From assembly GCA_034430215.1 (NCBI GenBank), contig DAOUFE010000006.1, positions 109,881 through 173,880 of the forward strand: a DNA stretch of 64,000 nucleotides, given 5' to 3'. The first letter of the stretch is position 1. The number at the start of each line of letters is the position of its first letter. This stretch comes from UBA4782 sp034430215. GTDB lineage: Bacteria; Chloroflexota; Anaerolineae; Anaerolineales; Anaerolineaceae. This document shows positions 53,634-62,410 of the stretch, one piece after another. The translations under genes and the position numbers were made by a program. The notes under the pieces were generated by a model. The model did no database searches, had not been told where the DNA came from, and saw only the letters and a list, made by a program, of their open reading frames with translations.

Positions 53634-54638
53634 ATGCAAACGCAATTGACTATCCCTCACCGGGTTAAACCTGGAATGTGTCCCGTCAATGGTATCCGTG
53701 ACATGGTTCAATGGCGCACAGGAAACGATTGGTCGAATGAATTCTTATGGGGGTTAGGGCAAGGCGCAGGTTTTGCTTACCTGCGGTTTGATAAGGCTGA
53801 TCCACCTCGCCAGGTATTCACAGGTAATGCTACTCCTCGCCAACACAAATATCTGGCAGATTTGTTCAATGCACCTTTCTCTGATATCGAGAACCGGACT
53901 TTCACGTTTTCATGGGGCAAGGCGAAGGCAGCGATTGATGCTGGTATACCACCCATTCTTGGACCATTGGATATGTATCATCTGCATTATTACCCGGAGC
54001 TCTACCATAAAAGACATATTCCCATTCATTATGTATTACTGGTTGGGTATGATAATGAAAATGCCTTCATCCTTGATACTGGTGAGCCTGATGTACAGGA
54101 AATTCCTTTGGATGATTTGCAGCAAGCCTGGGATGTCAATGTGCCTGGGATGGGCAAGAGGAACCACGTGGCGATCATGGAAATTCCTCAGGAATTGCTG
54201 TCGGTGGAAAAACTGATCCGCAAGGCGATCAAGGATAATTGTCAGATAATGCTAGAGCCACCTGTCAGTATGGTAGGCATTCCCGCAATGCGAAAATTGG
54301 CACGCGAGATTGGTCACTGGGAAGAAGAGCTGGGGAAGGATACAGCAGAGAAATGCTTGCTTCATGCTGTAGAGTACCTGAATTCTCCCCCTGATTCGCA
54401 AGGTAACCACCTCACCGCAGGCAGAGACCTTACCATTACTTTCCTTGTGGAAGCTGGAGATATGGCAGGGTTGGATTTCTCTTATGCTATCAACCTTTTA
54501 CAAACATCGATTTCCATCATTCCAGTATTGGCTGGTTCCATTCGAAAGAAAGATCTGGAAAAAGCGGCAAAGCTCATCGATCAATTTGCTGATGTTGAAG
54601 AGCAAGCATTTCTTGAACTAAAGAAAAGAATTCAATGA
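53634..54638 (+). CDS. BtrH_N-domain protein (cysteine acyltransferase/peptidase-like)
   Basis: The 334-residue protein follows a GGAGGTGA ribosome site. The N-terminal ~180 residues match the butirosin BtrH N-terminal family: Cys16 in GMCPVNGIRD, L-W-G-L-G-Q-G-A-G-F-A-Y-L, a K-A-A-I-D-A-G-I-P-P-I-L-G strand, D-M-Y-H-L-H-Y-Y-P, HYVLLVGYD (His132) and Asp148 in ILDTGEP. Cys16, His132 and Asp148 look like a papain-type triad. BtrH transfers a gamma-glutamyl-acyl group onto an aminoglycoside, but most relatives have no known substrate. The C-terminal helical half resembles the partner domain often found with BtrH_N (DUF4872-like). No acyl carrier protein is nearby. It is separated from the upstream paralogues by a terminator. 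Confidence 0.82.
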   Translation: MQTQLTIPHRVKPGMCPVNGIRDMVQWRTGNDWSNEFLWGLGQGAGFAYLRFDKADPPRQVFTGNATPRQHKYLADLFNAPFSDIENRTFTFSWGKAKAAIDAGIPPILGPLDMYHLHYYPELYHKRHIPIHYVLLVGYDNENAFILDTGEPDVQEIPLDDLQQAWDVNVPGMGKRNHVAIMEIPQELLSVEKLIRKAIKDNCQIMLEPPVSMVGIPAMRKLAREIGHWEEELGKDTAEKCLLHAVEYLNSPPDSQGNHLTAGRDLTITFLVEAGDMAGLDFSYAINLLQTSISIIPVLAGSIRKKDLEKAAKLIDQFADVEEQAFLELKKRIQ

Positions 54639-54687
54639 TTGATTTTCGATCATGAATACAAATCTCTGATTTTTTCTTTCACTTGAA

Positions 54688-54712
54688 GGTTCCTTTTCAC
54701 TTGTGAGGAACC
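54688..54712. promoter_or_regulatory. Inverted repeat overlapping the -35 of the HTH-kinase operon
   Basis: GGTTCCT (54,688-54,694) and AGGAACC (54,706-54,712) are perfect arms 11 bases apart. The right arm touches the candidate -35 hexamer. Its placement fits an operator, perhaps for the HTH protein encoded just downstream. Confidence 0.4.
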
Positions 54713-54729
54713 CAAAAATCCTGTATTAT
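54701..54729 (+). promoter_or_regulatory. Candidate promoter of the HTH-kinase operon
   Basis: TTGTGA (54,701-54,706), a 17-base spacer and TATTAT (54,724-54,729), about 105 bases before the chosen ATG. This is one of the better promoter candidates in the window. Confidence 0.45.
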
Positions 54730-54833
54730 ACGATAGGTTCTATACTCTCGAAAAAACCTGCTGCTGGCTGCAAGAACGAAAATAATGCGCATAGTTGGCA
54801 GATAAATATTTCATTGAATGGCAGGTCGTTGAT

Positions 54834-55277
54834 ATGGCTGGACCAAAGAAAGAAGAAAGAACCAGTTCTTTACTTCGCAGGTTAATCAATACATCTGATC
54901 TTGAAGAATTCATGGAACGCAATGCTAGTGAAATGGGGATACCAGCATTCCATGTTTATATAACCGACCTGTGCAAATCACAAGGGAAAATACCAGAACA
55001 GGTCATACGGCAAGCTGGAATCGAACGATCATACGGTCATCAACTATTCAACGGAACGCGAAAACCATCAAGAGATAAAGTGATCCAACTGGCTTTTGGG
55101 TTGGAACTCGATCTGGATGATACGCAAAAGCTTTTGCAAATTGCGCAGAAGAATCCCCTATACCCAAAGATCAAGCGTGATGCTGCAGTTCTTTACTGTA
55201 TCAACAATCGAAAAGATATATTAGAGACACAAAGCGTTCTCATGAATTTAGGCCTTACGCTATTGGGTGGTGAATAA
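54834..55277 (+). CDS. XRE-like helix-turn-helix protein paired with a kinase
   Basis: The ATG at 54,834 gives 147 residues. An in-frame TTG at 54,795 would add 13 residues but lacks support. The middle holds an HTH of XRE/Cro type: IPEQVIRQAGIERSYGHQLF (helix, turn, recognition helix) then N-G-T-R-K-P-S-R-D-K-V-I-Q-L-A-F-G-L-E-L-D-L-D-D-T-Q-K-L-L. The preceding acidic helix (LINTSDLEEFMERN) and following helical tail are typical of short regulators encoded beside Ser/Thr kinases. The stop is three bases from the kinase ATG, so the two are co-transcribed. It may be a kinase substrate or regulate the operon; the dyad at the promoter would fit the latter. Confidence 0.75.
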   Translation: MAGPKKEERTSSLLRRLINTSDLEEFMERNASEMGIPAFHVYITDLCKSQGKIPEQVIRQAGIERSYGHQLFNGTRKPSRDKVIQLAFGLELDLDDTQKLLQIAQKNPLYPKIKRDAAVLYCINNRKDILETQSVLMNLGLTLLGGE

Positions 55278-55280
55278 TTA

Positions 55281-56885
55281 ATGAGTGACGCTTTTGTTGA
55301 ACAATTTTTAGCGGAATTTGATGATAGCTGCTATCCAGAAGAATTCCTCCAAAAATATGAACTGATAGAATGCCTTGCTCATAATGAAATGGGGGAGACA
55401 CTTCTGATCAAAGACTGGCAGACGGGTGAAAATTATGTCGCGAAATGTTATTCAAAAAATACACTTTCACCCCGCACAACAGAAAGTGAACTGCTGAAAA
55501 ATCTACGCCATGAGGGATTGCCTGCCTTTATTGGTGAGTTTCAAAATGAAAATATGCTCTGCGTGGTACGCTGCTATGCCAATGGTACCCCATTGGATAA
55601 GCTGGTTCAAGAAACTCCGTTGACCAAAGAACAAGCAATCTCTATTGCAGTACAGATCTGTGACATTTTGAAGTATCTTCACGGACAAACACCAGCCATC
55701 ATTCACAGAGATATCAAACCGCAAAACATCATCGTTGATGAAAGGGGAAAGATCACACTCATTGATTTTGGCATCTCCCGTGTCTATGATGAAACTGCTC
55801 ATGAAGATACGATAAATTTGGGTACAAAGCATTTTGCTGCACCAGAACAATATGGGTACGCTCAAACAGATCAACGAAGTGACATTTTTTCATTGGGTGT
55901 TTTGCTTGGCTGGATGTTGACCGGCAAATTAGATGTGGGTCAGGCTCAAAAAGAAATAACCGATCACCGGTTAAAAACCATTCTCAAGAAATGCACAGCT
56001 TTTGCGCCTGAAGGACGGTACAAAAACGCCAGCCAGGTACGTAATGCATTGACTGGTCGTACGTTTCGAAGCTGGATTCTGGTTTCTTTTTGTGCATTGG
56101 TGATGATCGCTGCAATTCTTTCTTGTGGCAAATCCTCCATTCTGACCAACCTCCATTTGAATGGCATATCTTTCCATGAACCTCTTATCGAAGAAGCAGT
56201 GCGGTTATCGATTGGTAAAGAAGCGGGTGAAAAGCTCACAGAAGCTGATCTGCTCTCGGTGAGCGAATTACTCATTTATGGAAATAAAGCTGCCGCAAAT
56301 GCAGAGATTTTTAATGAATATGGTAATAGTTTTGTGAATAAAGATGGGACTATTCAACGTGGGGGTATCACAACGCTGGCTGATCTCGAAAAATTACCGA
56401 ATTTACGAAGCATCTCTCTGGTATATCAGAATATATCAGACCTTACACCATTAGCAGAGCTTACTCGTCTGGAATATGTTGATCTGCGGCACAACCCAAT
56501 AAAAGATGTCACGCCGTTATCCAGCCTTGTTCTGCTCAGTAACTTATCCCTTTTTGGCACTGAGGTTTCTGATTTAACCGCTTTACATGGCTGCTCTCGA
56601 TTGATTGCTTTGGATATTGGCAGTACGAAGGTCGCGTCTACCGTTGCGTTGGATGGATTAGAGGCTTTACAGGTGCTTGCTATTCGGAAAGCACCACTGC
56701 GAACCCTTGACCATATTGAAACACATCCCATGTTGGAGAAAATCTATCTATCAGAAACGCAGCTCCATGATCTTACCCCATTGCTTGTGTTGCCAGAATT
56801 AGAGCTGGTGGAAGTAAGTGAAAACATGCGAGCAGAAGCTGATGCAGTGGCTGATCGGGCACAATTTTCGATTGTGTATCAATAA
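55281..56885 (+). CDS. Membrane Ser/Thr protein kinase with extracellular leucine-rich repeats
   Basis: The 534-residue protein has an N-terminal Hanks-type kinase domain (about 26-258): Lys55 in YVAKCY, catalytic HRDIKPQN (142-149, Asp144), DFG (162-164) and A-A-P-E-Q (186-190). The Gly-rich loop is degenerate (CLAHNEMGET), but all catalytic residues are present. One membrane helix follows (about 264-282). The C-terminal ~250 residues include internalin-like leucine-rich repeats (LTPLAELTRLEYVDLRHNPI, D-V-T-P-L-S-S-L, D-L-T-A-L-H-G-C), predicted outside the cell. Such receptors sense an external ligand and phosphorylate cytoplasmic targets. The HTH gene three bases upstream is the likely partner. 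Confidence 0.9.
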   Translation: MSDAFVEQFLAEFDDSCYPEEFLQKYELIECLAHNEMGETLLIKDWQTGENYVAKCYSKNTLSPRTTESELLKNLRHEGLPAFIGEFQNENMLCVVRCYANGTPLDKLVQETPLTKEQAISIAVQICDILKYLHGQTPAIIHRDIKPQNIIVDERGKITLIDFGISRVYDETAHEDTINLGTKHFAAPEQYGYAQTDQRSDIFSLGVLLGWMLTGKLDVGQAQKEITDHRLKTILKKCTAFAPEGRYKNASQVRNALTGRTFRSWILVSFCALVMIAAILSCGKSSILTNLHLNGISFHEPLIEEAVRLSIGKEAGEKLTEADLLSVSELLIYGNKAAANAEIFNEYGNSFVNKDGTIQRGGITTLADLEKLPNLRSISLVYQNISDLTPLAELTRLEYVDLRHNPIKDVTPLSSLVLLSNLSLFGTEVSDLTALHGCSRLIALDIGSTKVASTVALDGLEALQVLAIRKAPLRTLDHIETHPMLEKIYLSETQLHDLTPLLVLPELELVEVSENMRAEADAVADRAQFSIVYQ

Positions 56886-57042
56886 TTTCCAAAATTAGCA
56901 TTACAAATAAGAAATGTGTGCAGATTGCACACCACCGGGCTTCTTTTGTCCGGTAAAATCCTGATAGTAATTAAAAAATCTTGAGTCCCAGATGATAACC
57001 TCTGGAATAACATTATTGAACCCATCATAAAAGAGGAACCCA

Positions 57043-57129
57043 ATGAAGAAAAGTGATCTTTTCGCCTTATTCAACAACGATATTGTGAACATCACTAAAA
57101 CAGATAAATTTGACAACCATCGTGAATAG
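57043..57129 (+). CDS. Possible 28-residue small protein
   Basis: ATG 57,043 has a good GAGGA ribosome site six bases upstream and encodes 28 residues rich in charged and Asn residues, ending in TAG at 57,127. The frame resumes for 13 codons after the stop. It lies upstream of, and out of frame with, the membrane-protein gene at 57,168. It could be a leader peptide, a small protein or the remnant of a longer gene. Nothing else is seen in the 282-base gap. Confidence 0.25.
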   Translation: MKKSDLFALFNNDIVNITKTDKFDNHRE

Positions 57130-57167
57130 ATTGTAAGCGAGGGATCATCTACAAGGGAAAAAATGGG

Positions 57168-57734
57168 ATGAAAGAATTCTTTGAAAAGATAAAATTTTAT
57201 ATTGTCATTTTTGGTATCATCGGGCTGATCATGGGGGTGATCAACGTGATCAATGGAAAAAGTGAGCTGGCTAAAACTGGATTTATCTTCTTTGGGGTCG
57301 CTGTTGTTGTGGTTATGTTGACTTTCGCTTCTTCTAAAATTAACGATAGAAAACCACCAATTAAGACTCAAAGCCAAATTCCAGCAGATCTGAAGAAAGA
57401 TGAACCTGTCATTGTTCTGGGGATGGTTGTGCTCCTGGAAAATCCATTGCGAAGTGAAGCTGATAAAAGCGCATTGATCCAATCCATCTTTGACCAGCAG
57501 ACAAAAGAATTCAAACGAGTCGTTGCGTCAACTGCTAAAGTACAAATCACCGTCGCAGGCACCAGCCTGGATGATGAAGCCTATGTTTACAGCATGTGCA
57601 GGAGTGCATTTGATGGTTTGGATTCTTACGCAAATAATGATGAATTTTTACAGCGAGTAGCCACGGGTTCTTTTCAGGCGAGTGATGGCAATCGTGGGAA
57701 ACATTATGCTTTTTTGAACCGGAAAATAACATAA
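57168..57734 (+). CDS. Two-helix membrane protein of unknown function
   Basis: The 188-residue protein has two hydrophobic helices near the N-terminus (about residues 10-29 and 37-54, IVIFGIIGLIMGVINVI and TGFIFFGVAVVVVMLTFA). A soluble C-terminal domain of about 130 residues follows, probably cytoplasmic. That domain has no motif I recognise; it includes V-I-V-L-G-M-V-V-L-L, a long helix from about 95 and A-K-V-Q-I-T-V-A-G-T. The ribosome site is AAGGGA. The gene is followed 77 bases later by the lipoprotein gene on the same strand; co-transcription is possible but not shown. Confidence 0.72.
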   Translation: MKEFFEKIKFYIVIFGIIGLIMGVINVINGKSELAKTGFIFFGVAVVVVMLTFASSKINDRKPPIKTQSQIPADLKKDEPVIVLGMVVLLENPLRSEADKSALIQSIFDQQTKEFKRVVASTAKVQITVAGTSLDDEAYVYSMCRSAFDGLDSYANNDEFLQRVATGSFQASDGNRGKHYAFLNRKIT

Positions 57735-57811
57735 GAAATACACCTTTATGGGTCAAACCATTGCAGGTTCATCGCTAGATTCGCGCAATATCAATATAGG
57801 ATAGGAGCACT

Positions 57812-59782
57812 ATGAAAAAAATTTCCTTTTCAATCATTGCCATAATTTGTATTTTTTCCATATTTGCCACCGGTTGTGGCAAAGCAGCTACGGCTACCCT
57901 GCCTCCGGCAACAGAAGCAGTAGCCTTGACGGAAACTGCCACAGAGAGCATTCCCGAAGCTACATTAACCCCCTCTCCAACACCTGAGCCAGAACCCATA
58001 CCCTGTAATATCGCATTTGAAACAGCTCGCGATGGCAACTGGGAGGTGTACCGGATGAATCCCGATGGAAGCGATCCAGTAAATCTCTCTAACAATCCTG
58101 GTGATGATGTTCATCCATCATGGTCACCGGATGGCAGCCAGGTTGCTTTTACTTCGAATCGGGAAAACGAAGATGGGAGTGCGAATGCCATCTATATAAT
58201 GAATGCCGATGGCAGTAATGTACGACAATTAACACATGACTACTACAGTGATTGGCCGGATTGGTCTCATGATGGTTCTGCGATTACCTTTGCCAATGGC
58301 GATGATATCGTTGTAACCAAAGCCGAAGGAGGTGCAGATCTGATCAATCTTACCAACAGCCCTGAAAAAGATATCCAGCCTTCCTGGTCACCAGACGACA
58401 GCAAGATTGCCTGGTTATCTGGTGATGATGGGAACTGGAATGTTTTTGTAATGAATTCAGATGGCAGTAATGTGGTGCAGATCACCGATAATGGTGAAGC
58501 TTCTTCCGTTCGATGGACCATAGACGGACGGCTTCTGACCGGATGGGGGTGGAAAGATAAAGAGCAAATCTGTAATAACTGCGTGGTGAACGCAGATGGC
58601 TCGGATATCATAGATGCAGGAGGAAAAGGTTCAATTAGGGACTACATCCCATTCTGGACGGTAGACGGGGAAAAAGTAGAACTCGCTGCGACTGATGCAA
58701 TCACTGGCGATAATGAAATATTCCTTGTGGGTGAAATTTTTCCTGATCTCTTTTTCAACCTGACAAACAACCCTGCTGCTGATCAATTTCCCGTTTGGCC
58801 TGACTTCTGCGGACCAGTTACTGATGAAACCGTTACTGTAGAAGAAACTGAAGCACCTTCACCTGATGAATTGATTTTTGGATATCTCGGGGCTCAGGGG
58901 AACACCGCTTTGCAAAGAGAAGAAGAGTTGCTCAAGGCATGTAACGAACTACAAATTCAGTGTGTAAAAGGTGACAGCATTTCTGCGTTAGCAGAACAAA
59001 ATGTTAATGCAATTATAGATTTCTCGAACCGATTCAATGTATACGGGGAATTTCCTGAAATCTATGATGCAGTATCGAAAGGAATTCTTCTAATCATTTT
59101 GAATGCTGAAACAGATGTACAGGGTGCTTATAATTTGTCTGTGGAATCAGATTCAACCCTTTCAACCCTGAAATGGATATTTAACGAGATGGGCGGTTCG
59201 GGAGATTTCGCTTATTACAATTTTGGGCCAAGTGATTTCATCCAATCGCTGATCGATCAGGCTTTGAAAGAGTATCCTGGGATCAAAGCAACCTCAAAGC
59301 CAGCGGATTTCAGTGTTCCACTTACTGAAAATGATATTGCAGCCCTTGTTAACTCAAACCCAAATCTTGGTGGAATATGGACGGATCAATTCTTAAACAG
59401 TGTTTTCTGGGGATTGAATCAAGTCGAGGTTGAGCATCTACCGGCAATACCTTGTGCTTCACGGCAGGATATCCTTCAAGCATGGAGTGAAAGAAAAGAG
59501 GCAGATCCGTCTTTCAAATGCTTTTCGACCATCAAACCTGGGGGAACAGGTTACGAAGGAATCTATGTTGCCTATTACATTTTGACCGGTGAAGAAATCG
59601 ATCCGGCAGCGCTGGGTGGGTTGCAAGGCAATACCTTCCTGTATGATTATCCAAAGATAACTAATGATAACCTGGATGAATATCTTGCAAAAATTGGTTC
59701 TTTCCGAAACGTTGATGGCGATACTCTGGAAGTCCCACCCATGACACCCGATGAGATCAAGGCAAAATGGTTTCTTGAATGA
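57812..59782 (+). CDS. Lipoprotein fusing a PD40 propeller and a periplasmic sugar-binding-type domain
   Basis: The 656-residue protein has a lipoprotein signal with lipobox A-T-G-C (Cys22), then a Thr/Pro/Glu linker. Residues ~60-340 hold TolB-like PD40 repeats: IYIMNADGSNVRQLT, FVMNSDGSNVVQIT, and WSPDGSQVAFTSNR, with repeated W-S-P-D/H-D-G-S. A second linker is followed by residues ~350-640, which look like a type I periplasmic binding protein (RbsB-like): ELIFGYLGAQGNTALQREEE, N-A-I-I-D-F-S, LLIILNAETD, Y-N-F-G-P-S-D-F-I, and GGIWTDQFLNSVFWGL. In most species these are separate proteins. No ABC transporter genes are near. A sensor or surface-binding role is inferred. The ribosome site is TAGGAG. 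Confidence 0.85.
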   Translation: MKKISFSIIAIICIFSIFATGCGKAATATLPPATEAVALTETATESIPEATLTPSPTPEPEPIPCNIAFETARDGNWEVYRMNPDGSDPVNLSNNPGDDVHPSWSPDGSQVAFTSNRENEDGSANAIYIMNADGSNVRQLTHDYYSDWPDWSHDGSAITFANGDDIVVTKAEGGADLINLTNSPEKDIQPSWSPDDSKIAWLSGDDGNWNVFVMNSDGSNVVQITDNGEASSVRWTIDGRLLTGWGWKDKEQICNNCVVNADGSDIIDAGGKGSIRDYIPFWTVDGEKVELAATDAITGDNEIFLVGEIFPDLFFNLTNNPAADQFPVWPDFCGPVTDETVTVEETEAPSPDELIFGYLGAQGNTALQREEELLKACNELQIQCVKGDSISALAEQNVNAIIDFSNRFNVYGEFPEIYDAVSKGILLIILNAETDVQGAYNLSVESDSTLSTLKWIFNEMGGSGDFAYYNFGPSDFIQSLIDQALKEYPGIKATSKPADFSVPLTENDIAALVNSNPNLGGIWTDQFLNSVFWGLNQVEVEHLPAIPCASRQDILQAWSERKEADPSFKCFSTIKPGGTGYEGIYVAYYILTGEEIDPAALGGLQGNTFLYDYPKITNDNLDEYLAKIGSFRNVDGDTLEVPPMTPDEIKAKWFLE

Positions 59783-59840
59783 CACCCATAAAAAATGATC
59801 GGTGATCCTTGCCAGGAATTGCCGATCGAGGGGTTGATAC

Positions 59841-59867
59841 CAGGATGGTCGCAGCGTGACCATCCTG
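59841..59867. terminator. Terminator between convergent genes
   Basis: A 10-base perfect stem CAGGATGGTC / GACCATCCTG with a seven-base loop, flanked by GATAC and GTATC that can extend pairing across an ATATTT bulge. It lies between the lipoprotein gene (+) and the flavoprotein gene (-). The T-tract is weak on both sides. Confidence 0.65.
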
Positions 59868-59912
59868 ATATTTGTATCCAATGAGATTAATATGGAAGGT
59901 CTACAAAGAAAG

Positions 59913-61403
59913 TCAGCCAACAAAAAATGGCTGCTTTTCTAACTTGCAGATCCGCATGATAGTATCTTTGCCTGTGATCAATGCTACTGGCAGCCCGCCC
60001 GGGGGTTGAAGCCATTGACCGCTTAAGAAGAGATTCCGAAGCCCTTTGATCTTCCCGGTGTGAGCCATCATTTTCCCGTTGATGGTCGGCAGGAATGACA
60101 TGAATGCTCCCCGATAGGCGTTGCATCTCTGCTCGTATGTAACGGGAGTGGCTACATCGAGGAGGGTGAGTTTACCTTGCATATGGGAGAAATGGGATTC
60201 CATCGCCTGGATGACTGCTTTTCCGATCCTGGCTTTTTGCTGTTGATACGCAATGGGATTTGCAGCCAGGTAATGCCAGGCATCATAATCATGCTGAAAT
60301 TGGTTGATACTGCAGGTAATTAATGTATGTCCGGTTGGAGCAAAGTCAGGATCGTGACCATAATGGGTGATCGTCAGGGTATTAATGGAAGTATCATTGA
60401 TCATGATCGGAGATATGGGGAAGCGCAGGCTGCGCGGAAACCTATCCATAGTTCCTTCATAGCCCAATGCAATATGGATTTCAGATGCCAGCGGGTAATC
60501 TTTTGGATTGCTGAATCGTTTCTGAAAATCGGGATCTGGATATTTTCCTTTCAATAAGCGTTCATACAATTGGTTGGCGTCGCATGCGGCAATAAAATAA
60601 TCGGCTTCAAAAGTTTTTCCATTGCCTGCAATCACGAGCAAAACCGAATTCCGGTCAACGATCACCTCTGTGATCTCACAGGGTGCCTCGATCTTTCCTC
60701 CCAATGATGTATAACGATCTGCCATACGGAGGGCAAAATTTCTCGAACCACCACGCGGAATGGATGCTTTCTCTGCTGAGAAATTAGCAAGTGCAAAGAA
60801 GACCGATGCAGCAGAATACCCTTCAGGCAAAAAAGACGCCAGGGTTTCGCGCAATGCAGGGTGCTGGAAGCTTTGAGCATACTCTTTCAAACTGACCTTG
60901 CCATATTTCTGCAGAACCATGCCCACATCTTTCATCGAAAGCAGGTGCTGTAATTTTTCCACCGGGTTCATCAGGTCTTCAGGCTTTTCCATCGGCACTT
61001 CGTAAGATTGTAATTTCCTGATCGTTTGGCAAAAGCTTTGGATGGCGGGTTCATCCTGCGGAGATAATTCCAGCCAACTGGATTCCAGCCGGTCGAGGTC
61101 GCGGTAGAGGTGCACAGTGACGCCATCATATTCAACTGCCAGAAAGCTCTCTGGCTCAAAAATCTCGACCCCATCTAAAGCACCGACGGTTTTCCAGAGA
61201 TCGTGCATGGGGGTTCCTTTTTTTGTACCAACCAGCCAATGGATACACCCATCAATATAATACCCATGACGATTCCATCCAGTGCATTCTCCTCCCAATG
61301 TGCGATTCTTTTCCAGGATCACACTTTCAAAGCCGTTCTTTTGGGCAAAGATTCCTGCACTCAACCCGGCGATTCCCCCGCCTATGATGGCTATCTTTTT
61401 CAT
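59913..61403 (-). CDS. Phytoene-desaturase/carotene-isomerase-like FAD oxidoreductase
   Basis: The 496-residue protein starts with the dinucleotide motif IIGGGIAGLSAG (6-17), then V-I-L-E-K-N-R-T-L-G-G-E-C and G-Y-Y-I-D-G-C-I-H-W, matching CrtI/CrtISO-type amine-oxidase-superfamily flavoproteins. A P-R-G-G-S-R-N-F-A motif in the middle and a C-terminal LFLSGQWLQPPGGLPVALITG complete the FAD-binding fold. Relatives desaturate or isomerise carotenoids, or saturate retinol-like polyenes. With no carotenoid gene nearby, the substrate is uncertain. An AGGAGGG ribosome site precedes the ATG. It lies 30 bases downstream of the CPBP gene on the same strand, likely in one operon. Confidence 0.87.
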   Translation of the reverse strand: MKKIAIIGGGIAGLSAGIFAQKNGFESVILEKNRTLGGECTGWNRHGYYIDGCIHWLVGTKKGTPMHDLWKTVGALDGVEIFEPESFLAVEYDGVTVHLYRDLDRLESSWLELSPQDEPAIQSFCQTIRKLQSYEVPMEKPEDLMNPVEKLQHLLSMKDVGMVLQKYGKVSLKEYAQSFQHPALRETLASFLPEGYSAASVFFALANFSAEKASIPRGGSRNFALRMADRYTSLGGKIEAPCEITEVIVDRNSVLLVIAGNGKTFEADYFIAACDANQLYERLLKGKYPDPDFQKRFSNPKDYPLASEIHIALGYEGTMDRFPRSLRFPISPIMINDTSINTLTITHYGHDPDFAPTGHTLITCSINQFQHDYDAWHYLAANPIAYQQQKARIGKAVIQAMESHFSHMQGKLTLLDVATPVTYEQRCNAYRGAFMSFLPTINGKMMAHTGKIKGLRNLFLSGQWLQPPGGLPVALITGKDTIMRICKLEKQPFFVG

Positions 61404-61433
61404 AAAATTAATTCCCTCCTGATAGAATCCGAA

Positions 61434-62177
61434 TCACCCTCCCAGGTTGCTCATTCTTGCAATGAAAATGATTCCAGTGGTCACATCCACCATGTTGCAC
61501 ATGATATGAAGAACGATCGCAAGATACAAATTGCCCCGTTTACTGGCATAGGCAATTGGCAGAAAACCAATTGTTCGCGTAATGATAAACCAGGGTGACC
61601 AGGTATGATAGAGAGCAAACAGAAAGCAATGCAGAAGCAGCGCCCATTTCCCGGCATAATTCATGCGCGGTAATAAGAATCCACGAAAATATAGCTCTTC
61701 AACCAGAGGACCAACAAATGCTACAAAGATGATGATCAGTCCATACGTAATCATGAGAGTTTCCCGCGAATACCCACCTGACAAACCATTCTCCAGCAAG
61801 GGGATCATTGAGAAAAGATTTGTTTGGAGAAAATTATCTACGGGTTTCATCACGGTAAAGACAATGCCGATCACCCCAAACAAAATGGGAGCCCATAAGA
61901 AGTATTGCCAAATAGGGATGGGGCGGCGATACATCACGATGCCTTGCCGAGAAATGCGGTTATTTCTCTTTTTTCCCTGATACAGTAAGACTCCCAACTC
62001 AAAAGGGATCAGAGCGAGAGGGATGGCACATACCAGTGCCAGTATCGATGGGAACCCCCACCTGTGAACGATTGGGATCAGGAGATAATACACCCCGCCA
62101 ATGAGAAGACCTGGCGCCAGGTGGTAGAAGAGTGATTTTCCAAAGCTGTGTTGATCTACTGAAGTATCTTTAAGCAT
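61434..62177 (-). CDS. CPBP-family intramembrane glutamic protease
   Basis: I chose ATG 62,177 (247 residues) with AAGGG upstream. A TTG 42 bases earlier has no ribosome site. About six to seven hydrophobic segments surround the family motifs: EELYFRGFLLPRM (Glu160, Glu161, Arg165), H in FALYHTWSPW (His191) and the final HIMCNMVD (His224, Asn228). These match the Rce1/CPBP (ABI) glutamic protease active site. Bacterial members process membrane or prenylated peptides, or serve bacteriocin immunity. It is the first gene of a likely pair with the flavoprotein gene. Substrate unknown. Confidence 0.85.
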   Translation of the reverse strand: MLKDTSVDQHSFGKSLFYHLAPGLLIGGVYYLLIPIVHRWGFPSILALVCAIPLALIPFELGVLLYQGKKRNNRISRQGIVMYRRPIPIWQYFLWAPILFGVIGIVFTVMKPVDNFLQTNLFSMIPLLENGLSGGYSRETLMITYGLIIIFVAFVGPLVEELYFRGFLLPRMNYAGKWALLLHCFLFALYHTWSPWFIITRTIGFLPIAYASKRGNLYLAIVLHIMCNMVDVTTGIIFIARMSNLGG

Positions 62178-62410
62178 GCGTGAATTACCCTTGTCTTGTT
62201 TATTTTGGCTTCCATACAAAAATGGTGACAGTTGATGAGGAACACTACTCTTTATACGTAAAACTATGCAGATTCGTTTCTTTCATTCATGCGGATGAAA
62301 AAGGGATGTAGAATATATTGGAAGTTGCGTAAGAAATGATATAATCGTTTTTGCGATGGGGGATAGATTTACAGGTAGATAATGTGGGGCACTCACTTGT
62401 AATGGGATGA

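Noticed and set aside
56921..56960. Terminator after the kinase gene
   Set aside because: ACCGG/CCGGT forms only a five-base stem and no T-run follows.
56901..57482. 193-residue minus-strand frame
   Set aside because: Mostly antisense to the membrane-protein gene at 57,168; its His/Asn/Asp-rich composition looks like a shadow and no ribosome site was seen.
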